Part shown: positions 25,265-38,179 of the stretch, piece by piece
Layout of the letters: each line of letters starts with the position of its first letter
Numbering within the stretch: the stretch's first letter is position 1
DNA from: Nissolia schottii
Lineage: Eukaryota; Streptophyta; Magnoliopsida; Fabales; Fabaceae
Assembly (NCBI GenBank): GCA_003254905.1
Contig: QANU01015990.1
Location: 131,963 to 195,962 of the forward strand
Reading direction: 5' to 3'
Length of the DNA: 64,000 bases
Program-made: the position numbers and the translations under genes
Notes under the pieces: model-generated
The model's database searches: none
What the model was told of the DNA's origin: nothing
The model's input: the letters and a program-made list of their open reading frames with translations, nothing else

Positions 25265-25520
25265 ATGCCGTGTCCATGTCTGGTTGTGTTTGTAAAAAGA
25301 ACATTTGTTGTGTATTGCATTCAGGTGATTTGATCAAATATCAACTATATTATGTGCAGATCCTTGTGATTATTAACATACTTCCAGTATTACATTAGCA
25401 CCAATTTAAGAGTAGACAGTAGCCTCAATCTATTGGGTGAGTTAATGTTAGCCGCAGTTAGTACTAATTTTTTGATGCTTGGCTCAAGGTGAATATGGTT
25501 ATTTCAAGAACCTGTTTCAA
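25265..25520 (+). repeat. AMSH 3' flank segment present again inverted at 32.6-32.8 kb
   Basis: Starts 119 bases after the AMSH stop and is probably part of its 3' UTR. The reverse complement of 32598-32815 aligns along almost the whole length, for example AGGTGATTTGATCAAATATC and TGCTTGGCTCAAGGTGAATA. This copy is longer by about 37 bases near 25410-25460. Confidence 0.85.
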
Positions 25521-27451
25521 ACATATTAATAGTGATTTTTCGTAAAGAAAAAATTGGAATAGAGTGTAATTTGTCACATAGTTTGGAATAGAATGTAATT
25601 TTGACAAAACTTAAAGGTGATTTGTGCAATTTATTTTATATGTATTTTAAAATTATATTATTTGAACTCGTTGTATCTGAGACATCGTATCGCCGACACA
25701 ATATTTCAAATAATGAGTATAAATATCATTTTTTTTATTTCACTTGTTTTCTTATAATATTCTCTCATCGAGCAAATGAGAATAGTCTTTTGAGATAGGT
25801 CCGAAGCTTAAGCAGAATTTCTCTTAATAGTGTTCAATTATAGATATAAAACAATTTCATCTTAAGGACCATTCACACTCCCATTCCAACAAGCCTACTC
25901 CCATCTCTTATATGCTTGCCAATTTCTTTTGGTAATTTAAACTTTTTTTTTGGTAATTGCTCTTCAATTCAGGGAGAAAAATTATAAAGGAAAAAAAAAC
26001 AAAGTATAACAACCCTCCATGCGCACACTAGCCAGCCCACTTTCAGCACGCCAGAGTGAAAGCTCTCACTACCGGCAGGCTACAGGTACAAAGGGTAGTG
26101 TTTGTTTTATTTATTTTTGGATGTGGAACAAACAATAACATGCAGAACTATATATGTAATTGAAGGACCATGTAAAATAACGGTTCAGTATCCCAAGATT
26201 AAACTTAAATGCAGAGCATAGTATTAGTGATGAGATTTATATAAAAAAAATTATTAGTAATGCGTGCATGTTTGGTTTTTACATGGAACACACCTAAAAT
26301 TAATTATGAATTTTAGTAAAAAAAATTTCACTTTTAAGACACCAGAAATTGATTCTGAGCCAGCACAATAAAAAAAATTCATACACATTATAAATACTTC
26401 TATCAATAATTGAACTGAAATACTATGAGTAGAGTGAGCCAATTAATCTATAAAAGAAAAAAATGAGTGAACCAATCTTAGTACTCATCCAATAATTTTA
26501 TCCAACAACACCACAATATCTTTAAATTAAATTTACTGTGGCTCATTGTCGTTTACCTTGGTTTAGATTATGGGTTTTGTTAAATGGTTAAGGATTTAAA
26601 AAAATACTTGTTAGTTTTAATGGGAAGCGTAAAATTTTGAAGTCTTTAATGCATTAAAAATATTAAAAATCTCAAAATATTTTACTTTAAGTCTTTTAAC
26701 AAATGTCCTTAAAACATTTATTAGTTAAACCCTTAGTTTATTAATTATTGAGACTTTTTTTTGCCTTTAATATAATATTTTCTCAATCTCTAATTATCTG
26801 GACGAATGTTACTAAATTATCTTTATTTAATCTTCATTAGCATTACTCAATTAAAAAAGTCTAAATGAAAACTTAATAATAAATCTTACTTTAAAAAAGT
26901 GAGTGACAAATAATTAAGATTTTTTTTTTGTTTTTTTGGCTAAAGTGATATAAGTGATTAAGGACTCCCGTTAACAAAAACACCCATTAAAAAAAGGATG
27001 GTCTATGATTAGGTGAGTTAGTAGCGAACAAAGTCTCAACAAATTTTCTAAAAGTAAAAGTTTCATCAAAGAATTTGTTCTTCAATGGACTGCCGCCCCT
27101 TGTACTTTCTCTTAGTGTTTTTGTTGCAGTTAGAGACAAAATGTTGGTTGAACAAAAGGAGCCTTTTCTTTCCCTCACAAATATAAACAACTGAAGCAAT
27201 CACCAAAAGGCACAAGCTTCAATTTTAAACGAAATCAGAGAAGAAAACAAGAAGATGAAACAAAGCATTAACTCCCTGAAACAATCTCATCTTTGCATAA
27301 CACATGTACATAATCAACATCATTGAGCAACCATTAGCTAAGGTAAAAACTTACATAGAGAATCAAATTCATCCTATTCTGTATTCTCAAATGAAAGAAG
27401 AACATGTGAACATTTTTCTTGACCACATAACATGATATCATATGATACAAA
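25521..27451. other. Intergenic DNA between AMSH and the small serine-rich protein gene
   Basis: AT-rich, no domain recognised. The minus strand has a frame without an ATG start at 27199-26987 (70 codons), which I do not trust. 27230-27451 is likely the 3' UTR of the next minus-strand gene. Confidence 0.45.
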
Positions 27452-28171
27452 TCAGTTCTTGGTCTTCTTAACCTTGCCAACACGCAAAAGAGAACCCAAC
27501 CCAAAGAGACCGGCACCCCCCTTGGAAATACAACAAGGAGTTGGCACATTCAAGACAGGACTAATCCTATGACCATTTGCATGACTCTTTTTAACTGATC
27601 CTGATGGATACAAATTCATTGCCTTTGCTGCTGCTGATGCTGATGCTGATCGTGGGTGCTGCTGCTGCTGCTGCTGCTTGTATGAACTTGTCCTCTTGGG
27701 ATTCGGCGGCGCCGAACCGGCTGAGTTGCTTCGTGACAAGGGAGGCAGAGAGGACAAGAAGCTCTTCCTTGCAGCATCACAATTGAGACTTCTGCTTTTA
27801 CCAAACCCCCAAAAAGACTTTGACTGAGTTTTCTTCTCGTGATTGGTGTTAGCAGCATTCACTTGTATGACTTTTTCTCTCTTGTTCTCTTTTTGGCTTG
27901 GTCGCGGCGGAAGCAGCTTCACATGGGGGTTTTCCCTCGTTGTTCTCTGTTTCATCTGAATTGTTGGGAGTATGATCCCATTGGAGAAGAGCTCATCCGC
28001 TGAACATGAGTACTCGAACTCGTGGACGCTGCTTCTGCTGGCGCTGAAGAACTCAAAGTCGTGATTTGATTCTTGAAGGAGCAACGTGTCCTTGCGAGGA
28101 ACATCATCTAGATCAGCGAGATCATCATAGGAGAAAGAAAGACGAGGAGCAACTGTTTCAGAACACATCAT
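27452..28171 (-). CDS. Uncharacterised plant-specific serine-rich, basic protein (DUF1645-like)
   Basis: Single exon, 239 residues, starting at the first of two consecutive ATGs (28171). The same frame runs seven codons further upstream without another ATG. The N-terminus is acidic (SFSYDDLADLDD). Next come FEYSCSADELFSNGIILP, then a lysine-rich part with KSFWGFGKSRSLNCD and LSRSNSAGSAPP. A short glutamine run (six Q) is encoded by a CTG/CAG-type repeat at 27657-27677, followed by an alanine/serine patch. The C-terminus ends in basic VGKVKKTKN. The combination of an ELFxxGxILP motif, a KSFWxFxxSxSLNCD motif and an SRSNSxGS motif is typical of an intronless plant family annotated as unknown or DUF1645. 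Function is unknown; the basic tail and absence of membrane segments suggest a nuclear or cytosolic protein. Confidence 0.8.
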   Translation of the reverse strand: MMCSETVAPRLSFSYDDLADLDDVPRKDTLLLQESNHDFEFFSASRSSVHEFEYSCSADELFSNGIILPTIQMKQRTTRENPHVKLLPPRPSQKENKREKVIQVNAANTNHEKKTQSKSFWGFGKSRSLNCDAARKSFLSSLPPLSRSNSAGSAPPNPKRTSSYKQQQQQQHPRSASASAAAKAMNLYPSGSVKKSHANGHRISPVLNVPTPCCISKGGAGLFGLGSLLRVGKVKKTKN

Positions 28172-31100
28172 GGTAAATGATTTCAATTCCAAGGTTCAAA
28201 TCAAGACATGCAAGTGTGTTAACTAGTCTAGTGGGAGAAGAAGAATTCAAACTTGATAAAGCAAAACAAGCTTTTGATTTGGAAGTCAAAAAGACAGAGA
28301 AACAGAAGAATATATACAAAAAGAAGAGGGAATTTATTTATTTTTTTATTTTTTTATTTTTGCCTATTATTGTTGGGAGAGTAGAAATAAAAAGGAATAT
28401 GACTCGAAAAGAGAGAAGATGTTATTTGTGTGTGACAATTGTGAAAAAGGGCTGCAGAGTCAGAAAAAAGTGATGCTTGATTAGAGGTATGTGACTGAAA
28501 CCACAATCCTAAGTCTGCTGAATTGAGGGAATAATATTTGGAACAGCCAGCCAGGAAAGACTTGTTCCACAACATAGACACTTGGGGTTTGTTTGGTTAC
28601 TCCTTTTAGTATGTTTCCGGTTTCTTCTCATAATTTTACCAACAAACGAACTAGTGAAAATAGGAAAATCAAAAACAAGAATTTTACTGTTACTATATAT
28701 ATTCTTATAAAAAGCAAATAATAATATATTGAAAACAGAAAACGAAAACAAAATTAACACTAAATTGTCAAAGTAATAGTTCTGGATTAGGTTAGCTCCT
28801 TCTTTTTGATGATTTGTTAAAAGACAAGTATAGATTAATACTAAATTGTATTGAATGATAATTTAACACGTGGATGGATCAGACTGCAATCATTTTTGAG
28901 TTTATCACCCTAATGTTTTCATACCAAAAGAGAATCTCCACTGCTCAATTAAATAGAAAAGCGTGTATATATGGCAAGTTTCAAGTTTCTTCACAAGATG
29001 ATACATTACTTACAGTAAAATATTTTAGTTCTTAATGCTAACTTTTCATCTCTAGTTTATGACAATATTTTATTAAGTATAGAATTATTTGCATGATTTA
29101 TTAAAGCATAGTCAAATTGAAATTCTCCTTTAATTTCGTTATCAAGAGATAAAAATATTGAAATGGAAGAACAGTCTACCTGCAATACAAATTCAACAAA
29201 TTGAAGAACTCAAAGTATAGTGCTACAAAAATGTTACAATCAGGTGCGGACCAGTATTCAATCTTTGCTAATGATTTTTTTTGTGTACATAATTAGCAAG
29301 GACCAACTCTTCCATTAACCAAAGCGGTGTTAGGTGGAGGATCATTCAATATCATGCTAAGGACTAAATCTCTTAAATGTCTCAATTGCACAAGAATTTT
29401 TTATTCAGTAATACTATGTTTGCATCAGCATCAGTTTTGTTGCAATTGTGTATAACATATGTATGATATACGCAGTGACACTAAATACACAAATTTTTAT
29501 ACACATATATAAATATTTTTTTGCATAAGAAACCCAATCAGATTGAATCTGTGACACATTAAATAACGAAAAGTAATTGTCGCGTTCTTTCTCTTACTCC
29601 CATTATTATGAACAAACATTTTAAAACATATGCACAAACTTTTTAACTAACAGAAACAAATAATAAGACAAAAATGAAACAAAAACAAAGAATAAGAAAA
29701 TTTTGATAGTTACATGCACAAACTTTTGAACAATCACATTTTTTTTATGGAAACGAAAACGAAAATGAATACAAAGAAAAAAAAACTTTGGTGCTCATGT
29801 GTATTAACTTTTGAATAGTAATGTACACCTTTTTTTTACACACATGAACAAACTTTTTAACAATCATAAAAATTGAAAAATTGCACAAATGAATACGCAA
29901 ATAAAAACTCTGAGATCTATAATGTTTTGCGAAAAAGAAAAAAATGAAGAAAAAAATTATATCAAAATAGTGTATTTAATAAACGAAGAAAAAAACATTT
30001 GTGATAAAATGAAAAAAAATGAAAAAAGAAAAAAAATTGAAGGAAGAGCCAGGGGAGAATAGAGGGAAAAAGAAGGACAGAAGAATAAAAGGAGGAGGGT
30101 GAGAGAGTAAGATAGAGTGGGGAAGAAAAAACAGAAAATATGTATTTAATGTGGCGATAGATTGATGAAATATAATATTTTTTTTTAAATTATTTTTTCA
30201 AAAAATACATCGTTATAAATTACAAAGATCCAAGCCTATAATACATCTATATGCTCTTCCTATATTTTTAAAATGTCGTCACATTAGAATTGTCTACTTT
30301 GACACGAAAAAAAGTGGTATCCATCCATATGATATATATTTATATAACTTGGTCAAATAAAGGGATGATACTGACATTACAATTTTTTACCCTGAAGATA
30401 ACAAGGATGGCACTCATCTCTTGTTGTGACTTTGATAATAGTTGGAAAGGTAAAGCCTTCCTTCTAATAATGCAAGGGCAAATTAAGGTTAAAGAATTTG
30501 GTAGAAAGATACAGAGTAATGTTAACCTAGGCTTAAGTTTATTATCAACTATGCGCATAACATCATAACAATCATTGACTTTTTGTAATATTTATATATC
30601 TATAATTATAAAAAAAAAATTTAATGATTATTATGATGATATGTGTATAGTTCATAGTAAATCTAAGCCTATATCAACATTACTAAAAGATATATTATAA
30701 GATTTGAGAATAAGAAAATTATAGATGTCTTATTAAAATGTCAAGTTTGAGCAATAAAATTTCACATTGATTAAAGATAGACTAAATAAAAAATATAACA
30801 TCTAATTTGTTTGTTTGATTTTTTACTTAACTGATTAATTCATTGCTCCCGATTTTGGACTAATCTCACCAATCTATCCATCGGCGTCTATGCGAGCAAA
30901 CCCTAGACAAGGAGGTGGGAGGGAGGGTCATGTTTGAGGATGGACCTCTAAAGATAAATAGTGCCTTTTACTTTTCACAAAGACATATAACACAATTTTG
31001 ACAAGTTGCCATGTGACTATGTGGGTAATCTCTCGACTTTGGAACAATGAGTAAACCAAATGAACCTCGATGACAAAATAGTCCTTGTATCCTATGCTTA

Positions 31101-32597
31101 TTGCTCAATACTTGCCACGGCATGGGACCCCACGCACCCACTATTCTACACACACACACACACACACAAGGCATCACATCCATCAACCCCAAAATTAAGC
31201 AATTACCAGCAGAAACCATTGTTTGGTGCAAGAAAAGATGTAACCAAAAACCATAATCGGCCCAAGAAATGCCATTCAGTATGAGTGAGACCTATCTTCA
31301 TTTTTTATTGATAAATGGGAGTGGAAACTAGGCTGAGATTGCATTAGTGGACCCAAGCAGTAGTAAAATGTCATGACTCACTCTTATAGTATGATTCAAT
31401 TATGTAGGAGGTGGTGCCCCTTAATTATATGATGCCTTGTTCATATGTGAAAAAATAGCTCTTTATGGAGGAAAGCAACTCTTGATGGATAATGCTCCAA
31501 CATTTTGATTATAACTTCTTTTACCGATTGAGAAAGCTTGTTTTTGATGCATAGTAGTTGTTCATAAATAAGAGAAAATGAATGACAATGAGATTCATAG
31601 ACTTTGCTCATCTTTAAAGCAACGAACAATTATTAATGTTACATATTATTTCAACTGGCGTTTTACTTTTGCTCATTATATTGGATGTCAATGGACTCCA
31701 TATACCGTTACCTCCCCAAAGCTTAGAAACACCACTGATTTTATCATTTTATAATATTTTTTCGTTATTGTTGTCACTATCATTTTATGTCAATCTTAAT
31801 ATTATTGTCCTAAGTACATCATCAACCAATCTGACCATTACTGTTTATTTATTAGTCTAAATTTTTGCATCAAAATTGGCATTTACGGAAACATGGCCCA
31901 AGTCATTCAGTTGTGAAGATATTTATTTTTACATAAATTCAAATTAGCAAAGAATTTTAAACGTTGACCTGGGCTACTCATTACACACTATATCAAAGCT
32001 ATAAGTTGTGAGTTGCTTCACCTGATTCCATGGAAGTGACCAATTTCGTTGCTTCCGTCACTATAAGTTATTACAATTATCAAATACTAGCAGCTTACCA
32101 AGCACTTACATTCTAGTCAAGAGAGTAAGATAATGCAATTTGAATCAAATATGAATGAAGGAAAATGTAAATAGAGGTAAAAAATAACTGCAACTTACAT
32201 AAGATAAAAATGAAAAGAAAAGAAAAATAGACACCAATAATGAAAGTTACAAAATAATATCCCTGTATTTGTACAGATTATCCACATTTCATTTAAGTTG
32301 TTTGTTTATTTATTTTTTGGTCATAGTTAAGTTGTTTATTCTAAGAGAATGACTTTTTCAAATATGAAGCGAGAATTGTCAAAGAATCCAACGTAATTTA
32401 TTCTATCTTATAACAAGTATGATTAATTAAGGACTAGAATTGTTGGCACTTGAACAAAATTTAGGCAAGTGCTCATTGTTAAACGTGTATGAGCCATAGC
32501 ATCTCTCTGGTGATCGTGAAAGAGTGTCTATCAAACGCATCAGCTTTTGTGAAGCCTATAAGAAAACATGACTTGATGAGATGGGTGAGTGCTAGAC
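28172..32597. other. Gene-poor AT-rich region
   Basis: Holds the 5' flank of the minus-strand gene (to about 28400), A/T-rich stretches with many A-runs (29550-30060) and a (CA)n microsatellite at 31147-31168. A TIR-like aaaccctag motif lies at 30899. Small frames at 31636-31860 and 32489-32737 have no recognised similarity and poor codon character. Confidence 0.4.
31147..31168. repeat. (CA)n microsatellite
   Basis: About eleven CA dinucleotides. Confidence 0.9.
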
Positions 32598-32815
32598 TTG
32601 AAACAGGTTCTCGAAGTATCCATATTCACCTTGAGCCAAGCATCAAGAAATTAATACGAGCTGAGGCTACTTTTAAATTGGTGCTAATGCAATACCGGAA
32701 GTATGGTAATAATCACAAGTATCTGCTCATAATATAGTTGATATTTGATCAAATCACCTGAATGTAATACAGAACAAATCTTTTTACAAACATAACCTTA
32801 CATGACATGAGTTAT
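32598..32815 (-). repeat. Inverted, diverged copy of the AMSH 3' flank
   Basis: The reverse complement aligns with 25265-25520, about 7.3 kb away in opposite orientation, with scattered substitutions and one main indel. The similarity stops on both sides, so only a 3' UTR-sized piece was copied. No AMSH coding sequence accompanies it. Confidence 0.8.
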
Positions 32816-33032
32816 GACATATTGTTGAATATTCGTGAGCTTAAAAAAAAAAATTTTAGCCACACAAAAAAATGTGGGTTTCATAAGTATAATTAAAGAT
32901 GCGTTTACATATACGTGAGACTTATTAATTTTGTGTGGGTGTTTAAGAGAAAATTCTTAAGCACGTATAAATCCGAGAATATCTCCATGAACTATACTCA
33001 CAAATATTGCAAAACATCATTCTAATACATAA

Positions 33033-33905
33033 GGACACGTTTGACACACCGTATAATTATGGATATGATAAACTAATACAATATGCAACGTCTTTATCAA
33101 TTGTTTGATATAACCATCGTATTGTATAAACTTATCCAACATGTTCCCCTTATACGTCAAAATAATGGATAACAAATTTTTTCTAGGGAGGCACGATAAG
33201 ACCTGATTGACTTTTAACGTATAAATTATATTTTTGTTTTTTTATTTTATTTTATTAAATAAAAATAAATAACATAATCAACAGCAATTAAACTTTTAAA
33301 TAGTTTTAAAAATTACAAATAAAATAAAATATCAAATAAAAAATAAAAAATAAAATAAATTATAAGAATATTAGTAATGAATATATTTTAAAAATAATAT
33401 TTATATAATACAAAAAATAAATATTTAATAATATGAAAATAATAGTTATTAAAATGCATGAATAAATATTTAATCTACATATAATTCAACATAATAAACT
33501 TCAAAAAGTTTAAAATAATAATTAATAATATTAACTTTAATTTTATATATTATTATTTTCAATTAAATTAAATTTAAAATTTAATTAATCAAGAAAAAAA
33601 ATTATTTTATAAATAAAAAATAGTGAATGTTGATAATAAATATAATTATAATTATTAAAAACTCAAATGGTAATATTTCTGAAAAAATCATATTTCATTA
33701 CTTAATATTTTTTTCAATTTTTTATTCTTAATCAAGTATTTTCTTATAATTAAAATTATTTATAAACCGATAAATAAATTATAGAATATAGTACACAATA
33801 TCTGATAGGATGATACTAAACATTGTAGAGTATTAAAAACTTACATAACCGTATATTATTGCACCTTATCCCATTAGACTTTATTCTAGGCATGTCAAAT
33901 AGCCC
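33033..33905. mobile_element. Probable non-autonomous PIF/Harbinger-like element, old and AT-rich
   Basis: The ends are imperfect inverted repeats: GGACACGTTTGACACACC on the left and, in reverse complement, GGGCTATTTGACATGCC on the right. TAA lies directly outside both (33030-33032 and 33906-33908), as expected for the 3-bp target duplication of this superfamily. The interior is more than 80% A/T and non-coding. Confidence is limited because the termini are short and diverged. Confidence 0.5.
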
Positions 33906-33908
33906 TAA

Positions 33909-35074
33909 GCCTTGGTAGTTCATCGCTTAGATTATTCTCTGCTAGGTTTCTTAAACAATTTTTCGAGGATTTGATCATGTGAGTCATAGAGCATAAAACT
34001 AGTATTATGGAGAGGAGAGGGAGAGAAACAAATGAAAAACGGAGTGAATAAAAAATACTAATAATCAACCAATATTGATGTCATTAATGCTTAAATCCCA
34101 ATTGATCATGTCCGAGAATGTCACCAATAAAATTTTAACAAGTATACTTACAAGATAAGTAGATGATAAGTTAGACCAACACATACTACTCCCAAACATT
34201 TTTCGTCCAAATTATATTTAGGAGCATTCTTAAAATGGAAATCCAGATACGCTGCTGAATTGGATTCCCATAAACCACTTCATCATTATTTCTAGCAGAT
34301 TTGTTTCACATCAACTAGTCCAAAGTAATGATATAGTTCTCCTTGGATTAGATCACTATTCTGATTCAAGCAAGTTTTATTTTATCTGTTTTCTTTTCCT
34401 TTTTCTTATCATCACATGATGGGTTTCCTAACCACACATTCATATATGTTCCCCATTTTTTTTTTGCTGAATTGGCTACCCATTTCTTCGTCATATCATA
34501 TATGTAATTGTATTGTGCATGTAGGTCATGTGTCCTTATGGGGGGCATCTCGACCCATCTCGGATGATGTGGCCGTTGAATTATTCATTCATGTGTATTT
34601 AGGATTTTTATGGGATCAATTGATATTGAAATTTGAAAGGACATAACTATTATTGATTAGATGGTATATTGTTTGTCATCCATTCACATGCATAAATGTG
34701 GTTGTTGGCGCAGCAAGGCATCAAATTTGTCCACCAATTATTATTCTATAAATATAAAACCTGAATGTGAATATAGTGCAAAATCTCCCCAAGTTCCAAA
34801 TAATCATATTGATAGCTTTTGAGTCAAGGATAAATCAAATATTTGTTCAACGTATATCCAAGACAACGAATAAACCAAACTTATAATTTTTCAACCCAAA
34901 AGACAAATAAACTGTTGATGCTTGATGTTAGTTCTCAACCATCGACTTTTACAAACTCTCTTACCATTCGAGGATTTCCTTTATGTTTTCATCACAAAAG
35001 AAACGACCATTGCATCTATTTAGTATAAAACCCGATCAGAACTACTTTTCGTTTCCTACTCTTTTAATTTGTTA
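33909..35074. other. Intergenic DNA, nothing recognised
   Basis: AT-rich sequence with short random frames only. Confidence 0.4.
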
Positions 35075-35082
35075 GTCAATAG

Positions 35083-35911
35083 TTCGGTTGTCAAAATGAG
35101 CATGGCCGTGAGCCTGGCTCATGAGCCCGATTAAATGGACGGACTTTATATACAAAAAATAAGTCCGTGAAAATTTGAGGAAAAAAAATAGCTCGACCCG
35201 TTTAGGCCCGCAGACTAAACGAGTCAGCCCTTGAATTTTTTTTAAATACCAAAATTTTAAAAGTATCATTTTAGACTCTAAATTTTATTTTGGAGTTTAA
35301 GAGTTTAGAGTTTAACTATTTGGACTTATAATTGAGCATGTTTAACTATTTGTTACGCTTAACTACTTAACTATATTTATATTGCTATATAGTTGAAGCG
35401 CTATGACATAAATATTGATAAATTTTACATTCCATTTCTTCAATGCCTACGCCATACAAGTTGATATATAGTTTCAAACCTTGTTATTATTGATTAACCT
35501 ACGAGAAACAGTTCCAATTGTGTTTTTGATCAATAACATAACAGTACTCACATCAATGTTATATGTTGTCATTTAATTAATGAAAGTTGTATTAATTCAT
35601 GAATCGATTTCAAATAGCATTTGATATCTTTCAAGCAAGATAGTTGAGGAATAAAAAAGATAATATAATCTCGCAGTCAACCATTTAAACCATTTATTTT
35701 CCATTAATTAATAGATAGACAATAAAAAATAGCTAAAAATGATTGCGTATACTTATTTACAACTTTGTATTTAAAACCATAAAAAAATAGACCAAAATTT
35801 TATTATTTTTTTTTAAAAAAGGACTAGCCATAAACGAGCTGAGCTCTAAAAAGAAGCATAATTTTGGCCCAACCCATTTAGGCCCACGGGCCGGCCCGTT
35901 TGACACCCCTA
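35083..35911. mobile_element. Non-autonomous hAT-superfamily element with 8-bp target duplication
   Basis: The left end reads TTCGGTTGTCAAAATGAGC and the right end, in reverse complement, TAGGGGTGTCAAACGGGCC, sharing the hAT-type TGTCAAA core. GTCAATAG occurs immediately outside both ends (35075-35082 and 35912-35919), the 8-bp duplication expected for hAT. Subterminal GC-rich arms (GGCCCG/CGGGCC words) surround an AT-rich core of 829 bp in total. There is no transposase, so it would have needed an enzyme from elsewhere. Confidence 0.85.
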
Positions 35912-36045
35912 GTCAATAGAACTTTTTTGGTCAAATATAGAACCTCTTTTAACTCATGTAATTAAGTGCTCACATAAATACTTGCATGCATGTTTCACGG
36001 GTATTATCAATCATTAGTTTTAATTTAGAATGTTTAAAAAATATT

Positions 36046-36432
36046 NNNNNNNNNNNNNNNNNNNNNNNNNNNNNNNNNNNNNNNNNNNNNNNNNNNNNNN
36101 NNNNNNNNNNNNNNNNNNNNNNNNNNNNNNNNNNNNNNNNNNNNNNNNNNNNNNNNNNNNNNNNNNNNNNNNNNNNNNNNNNNNNNNNNNNNNNNNNNNN
36201 NNNNNNNNNNNNNNNNNNNNNNNNNNNNNNNNNNNNNNNNNNNNNNNNNNNNNNNNNNNNNNNNNNNNNNNNNNNNNNNNNNNNNNNNNNNNNNNNNNNN
36301 NNNNNNNNNNNNNNNNNNNNNNNNNNNNNNNNNNNNNNNNNNNNNNNNNNNNNNNNNNNNNNNNNNNNNNNNNNNNNNNNNNNNNNNNNNNNNNNNNNNN
36401 NNNNNNNNNNNNNNNNNNNNNNNNNNNNNNNN
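36046..36432. other. Assembly gap (387 N)
   Basis: Run of N; content unknown. Confidence 1.
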
Positions 36433-38179
36433 GGGGACAGCAGGAGTGAGATCTCTCGTCTCTTTATGCATCTAGACCCTTGCATGTTATTTTCTTCTTA
36501 ATCCATATTGCTCCTTCCATTTTGAGAAATTCTTCTGTGATCACGGACCTAAATACCTTTAAATTAGATATGCTTTTAACCATTTATAAAAATGACATTT
36601 CAACTTTACAGGTTGATAGGATCCACCACTAACTATGAAATATCTCTTAATATTATATTTTAAGATGAACTTTTGCATCAGATATCTTTGTTGAGGTGTT
36701 CTCCAATGACAGATGCAATCAACACTTGCAAAATCTCCTGAAGACAGGAACAGAAGACAAGGCAAATAATGCTTCCCTCCTGTTCTTTCTCTAGTACCAG
36801 ATGGTTTCCACGAAAATTCGATGATTCGATCGGATTAAGTTACTGCATCAAGTTCTTGAGAGGAAACACAATCACAGCAGCCATTTTCCCAATGAGCTTT
36901 GAACTATTTTTCACCAGCAAATTTTAGCAGTTTCTTTATAGGGCAACTGGTATTGCCCATCATGGAAAAAGACTCCTTAATCCACCTCAATAATGGCTCA
37001 GAATATATTGCTATCCTAAATTGGAAAGCCAACCAATGAAACTGCAACAAAATTCTTTCCATTTGCATTTATTTGTTCTAAGAATGCATTTGGCTTAATA
37101 TGGTCGCAGCCTAATAATATCTAAACTTCTATGCATAGGTTATCAGTAACAGAAGTGGAGAAGTTTTATGTATTACATTTGCCATTTATTCCAATAGATA
37201 AGTCAACCAAAGTAACTATATTCTTTTTTCTCTTTATTTGGTCAAATATAAAGTAAAAAAAGATAACCTTTCACCATACTTTATGATAACAGGAATATAA
37301 ACGATTTCATTAATGTTAGCATATTATAACTTTAAAGTCACTAGGACAAGCTAGGAAAATCTACCGCATGCCCACTTTTCTCTCTCTCTCTCTCTCTCCA
37401 TAACTGGTAAAACTTATGCCATAAATAACTTTAATGTACAAATATTAATAGGATATACGTTCATAGCATTTTGAGGTTAGATAATAGATTCACTTAATCC
37501 CTACACATAAAGACTAAACCCATGTTGCTATGGCTAACATATTTTAACCAAAAAGAGTTAAAAGTATGTTCTGTGACTGATAAAGAACAACTCAATACCT
37601 CCACGTTTCATGGAACAGCAGCAGCTTTACCACAAAGTCCAAACACTAAAAATGGATTATTCACTTGCTTGAATGCCTTCCAAAATTGGAACTTGGGACT
37701 AAATAAACAACCGGTAAAAGAAAAAAACAACTGCATCCAGCACACCGCAGGACTCAACCAATCTAATGGTGAATTGAAGAGTCTCCACAAAAGTGAGCAG
37801 AAAGGAAAAAAAAAAAAAACAAAAAAAAACAAAAAAACAAAAAAGTAGTAATTGATCTATAGAATGTACAAGCTACTTACCATTCGGATAACAAAATGCA
37901 GAACTCAACGGTTTCTTTATTACTGAATTAAAATGTTTGGATTTACAAGGAAGATTTGGTAATTACCATTATTTATGTAACAATGTGTAAGACAAACAAG
38001 TCACCAATGAGAAACCATCCAACCATTGCCATCCTCCTCCAATCCCCTGCAGAACCATTGGGTCATAAAATCCAAGTTAGTCAGAATTCAACTAAAATTC
38101 ACAGCTGCATGATGCAACACACACATAAAGGGGACCCAAAAGAATGAAAGAAGAACACACTAATTCACTCAACTTTACC
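36433..38179. other. Intergenic or transcribed 3' flank, no gene recognised
   Basis: Less AT-rich than the surroundings, with a (CT)n run at 37379-37398 and an A-rich tract at 37805-37845. A minus-strand stretch near 37980-38060 follows a TTCTGCAG acceptor-like site and stays open for about 20 codons. It may be a further 3' UTR exon of the DUF1639 gene, which I could not establish. Confidence 0.35.

Noticed and set aside
32489-32737. An 82-codon plus-strand frame
   Set aside because: Much of it lies antisense to the inverted copy of the AMSH 3' flank, which is non-coding.
35970-36501. Long frames spanning the second gap
   Set aside because: Same reason; nothing outside the gap supports coding.
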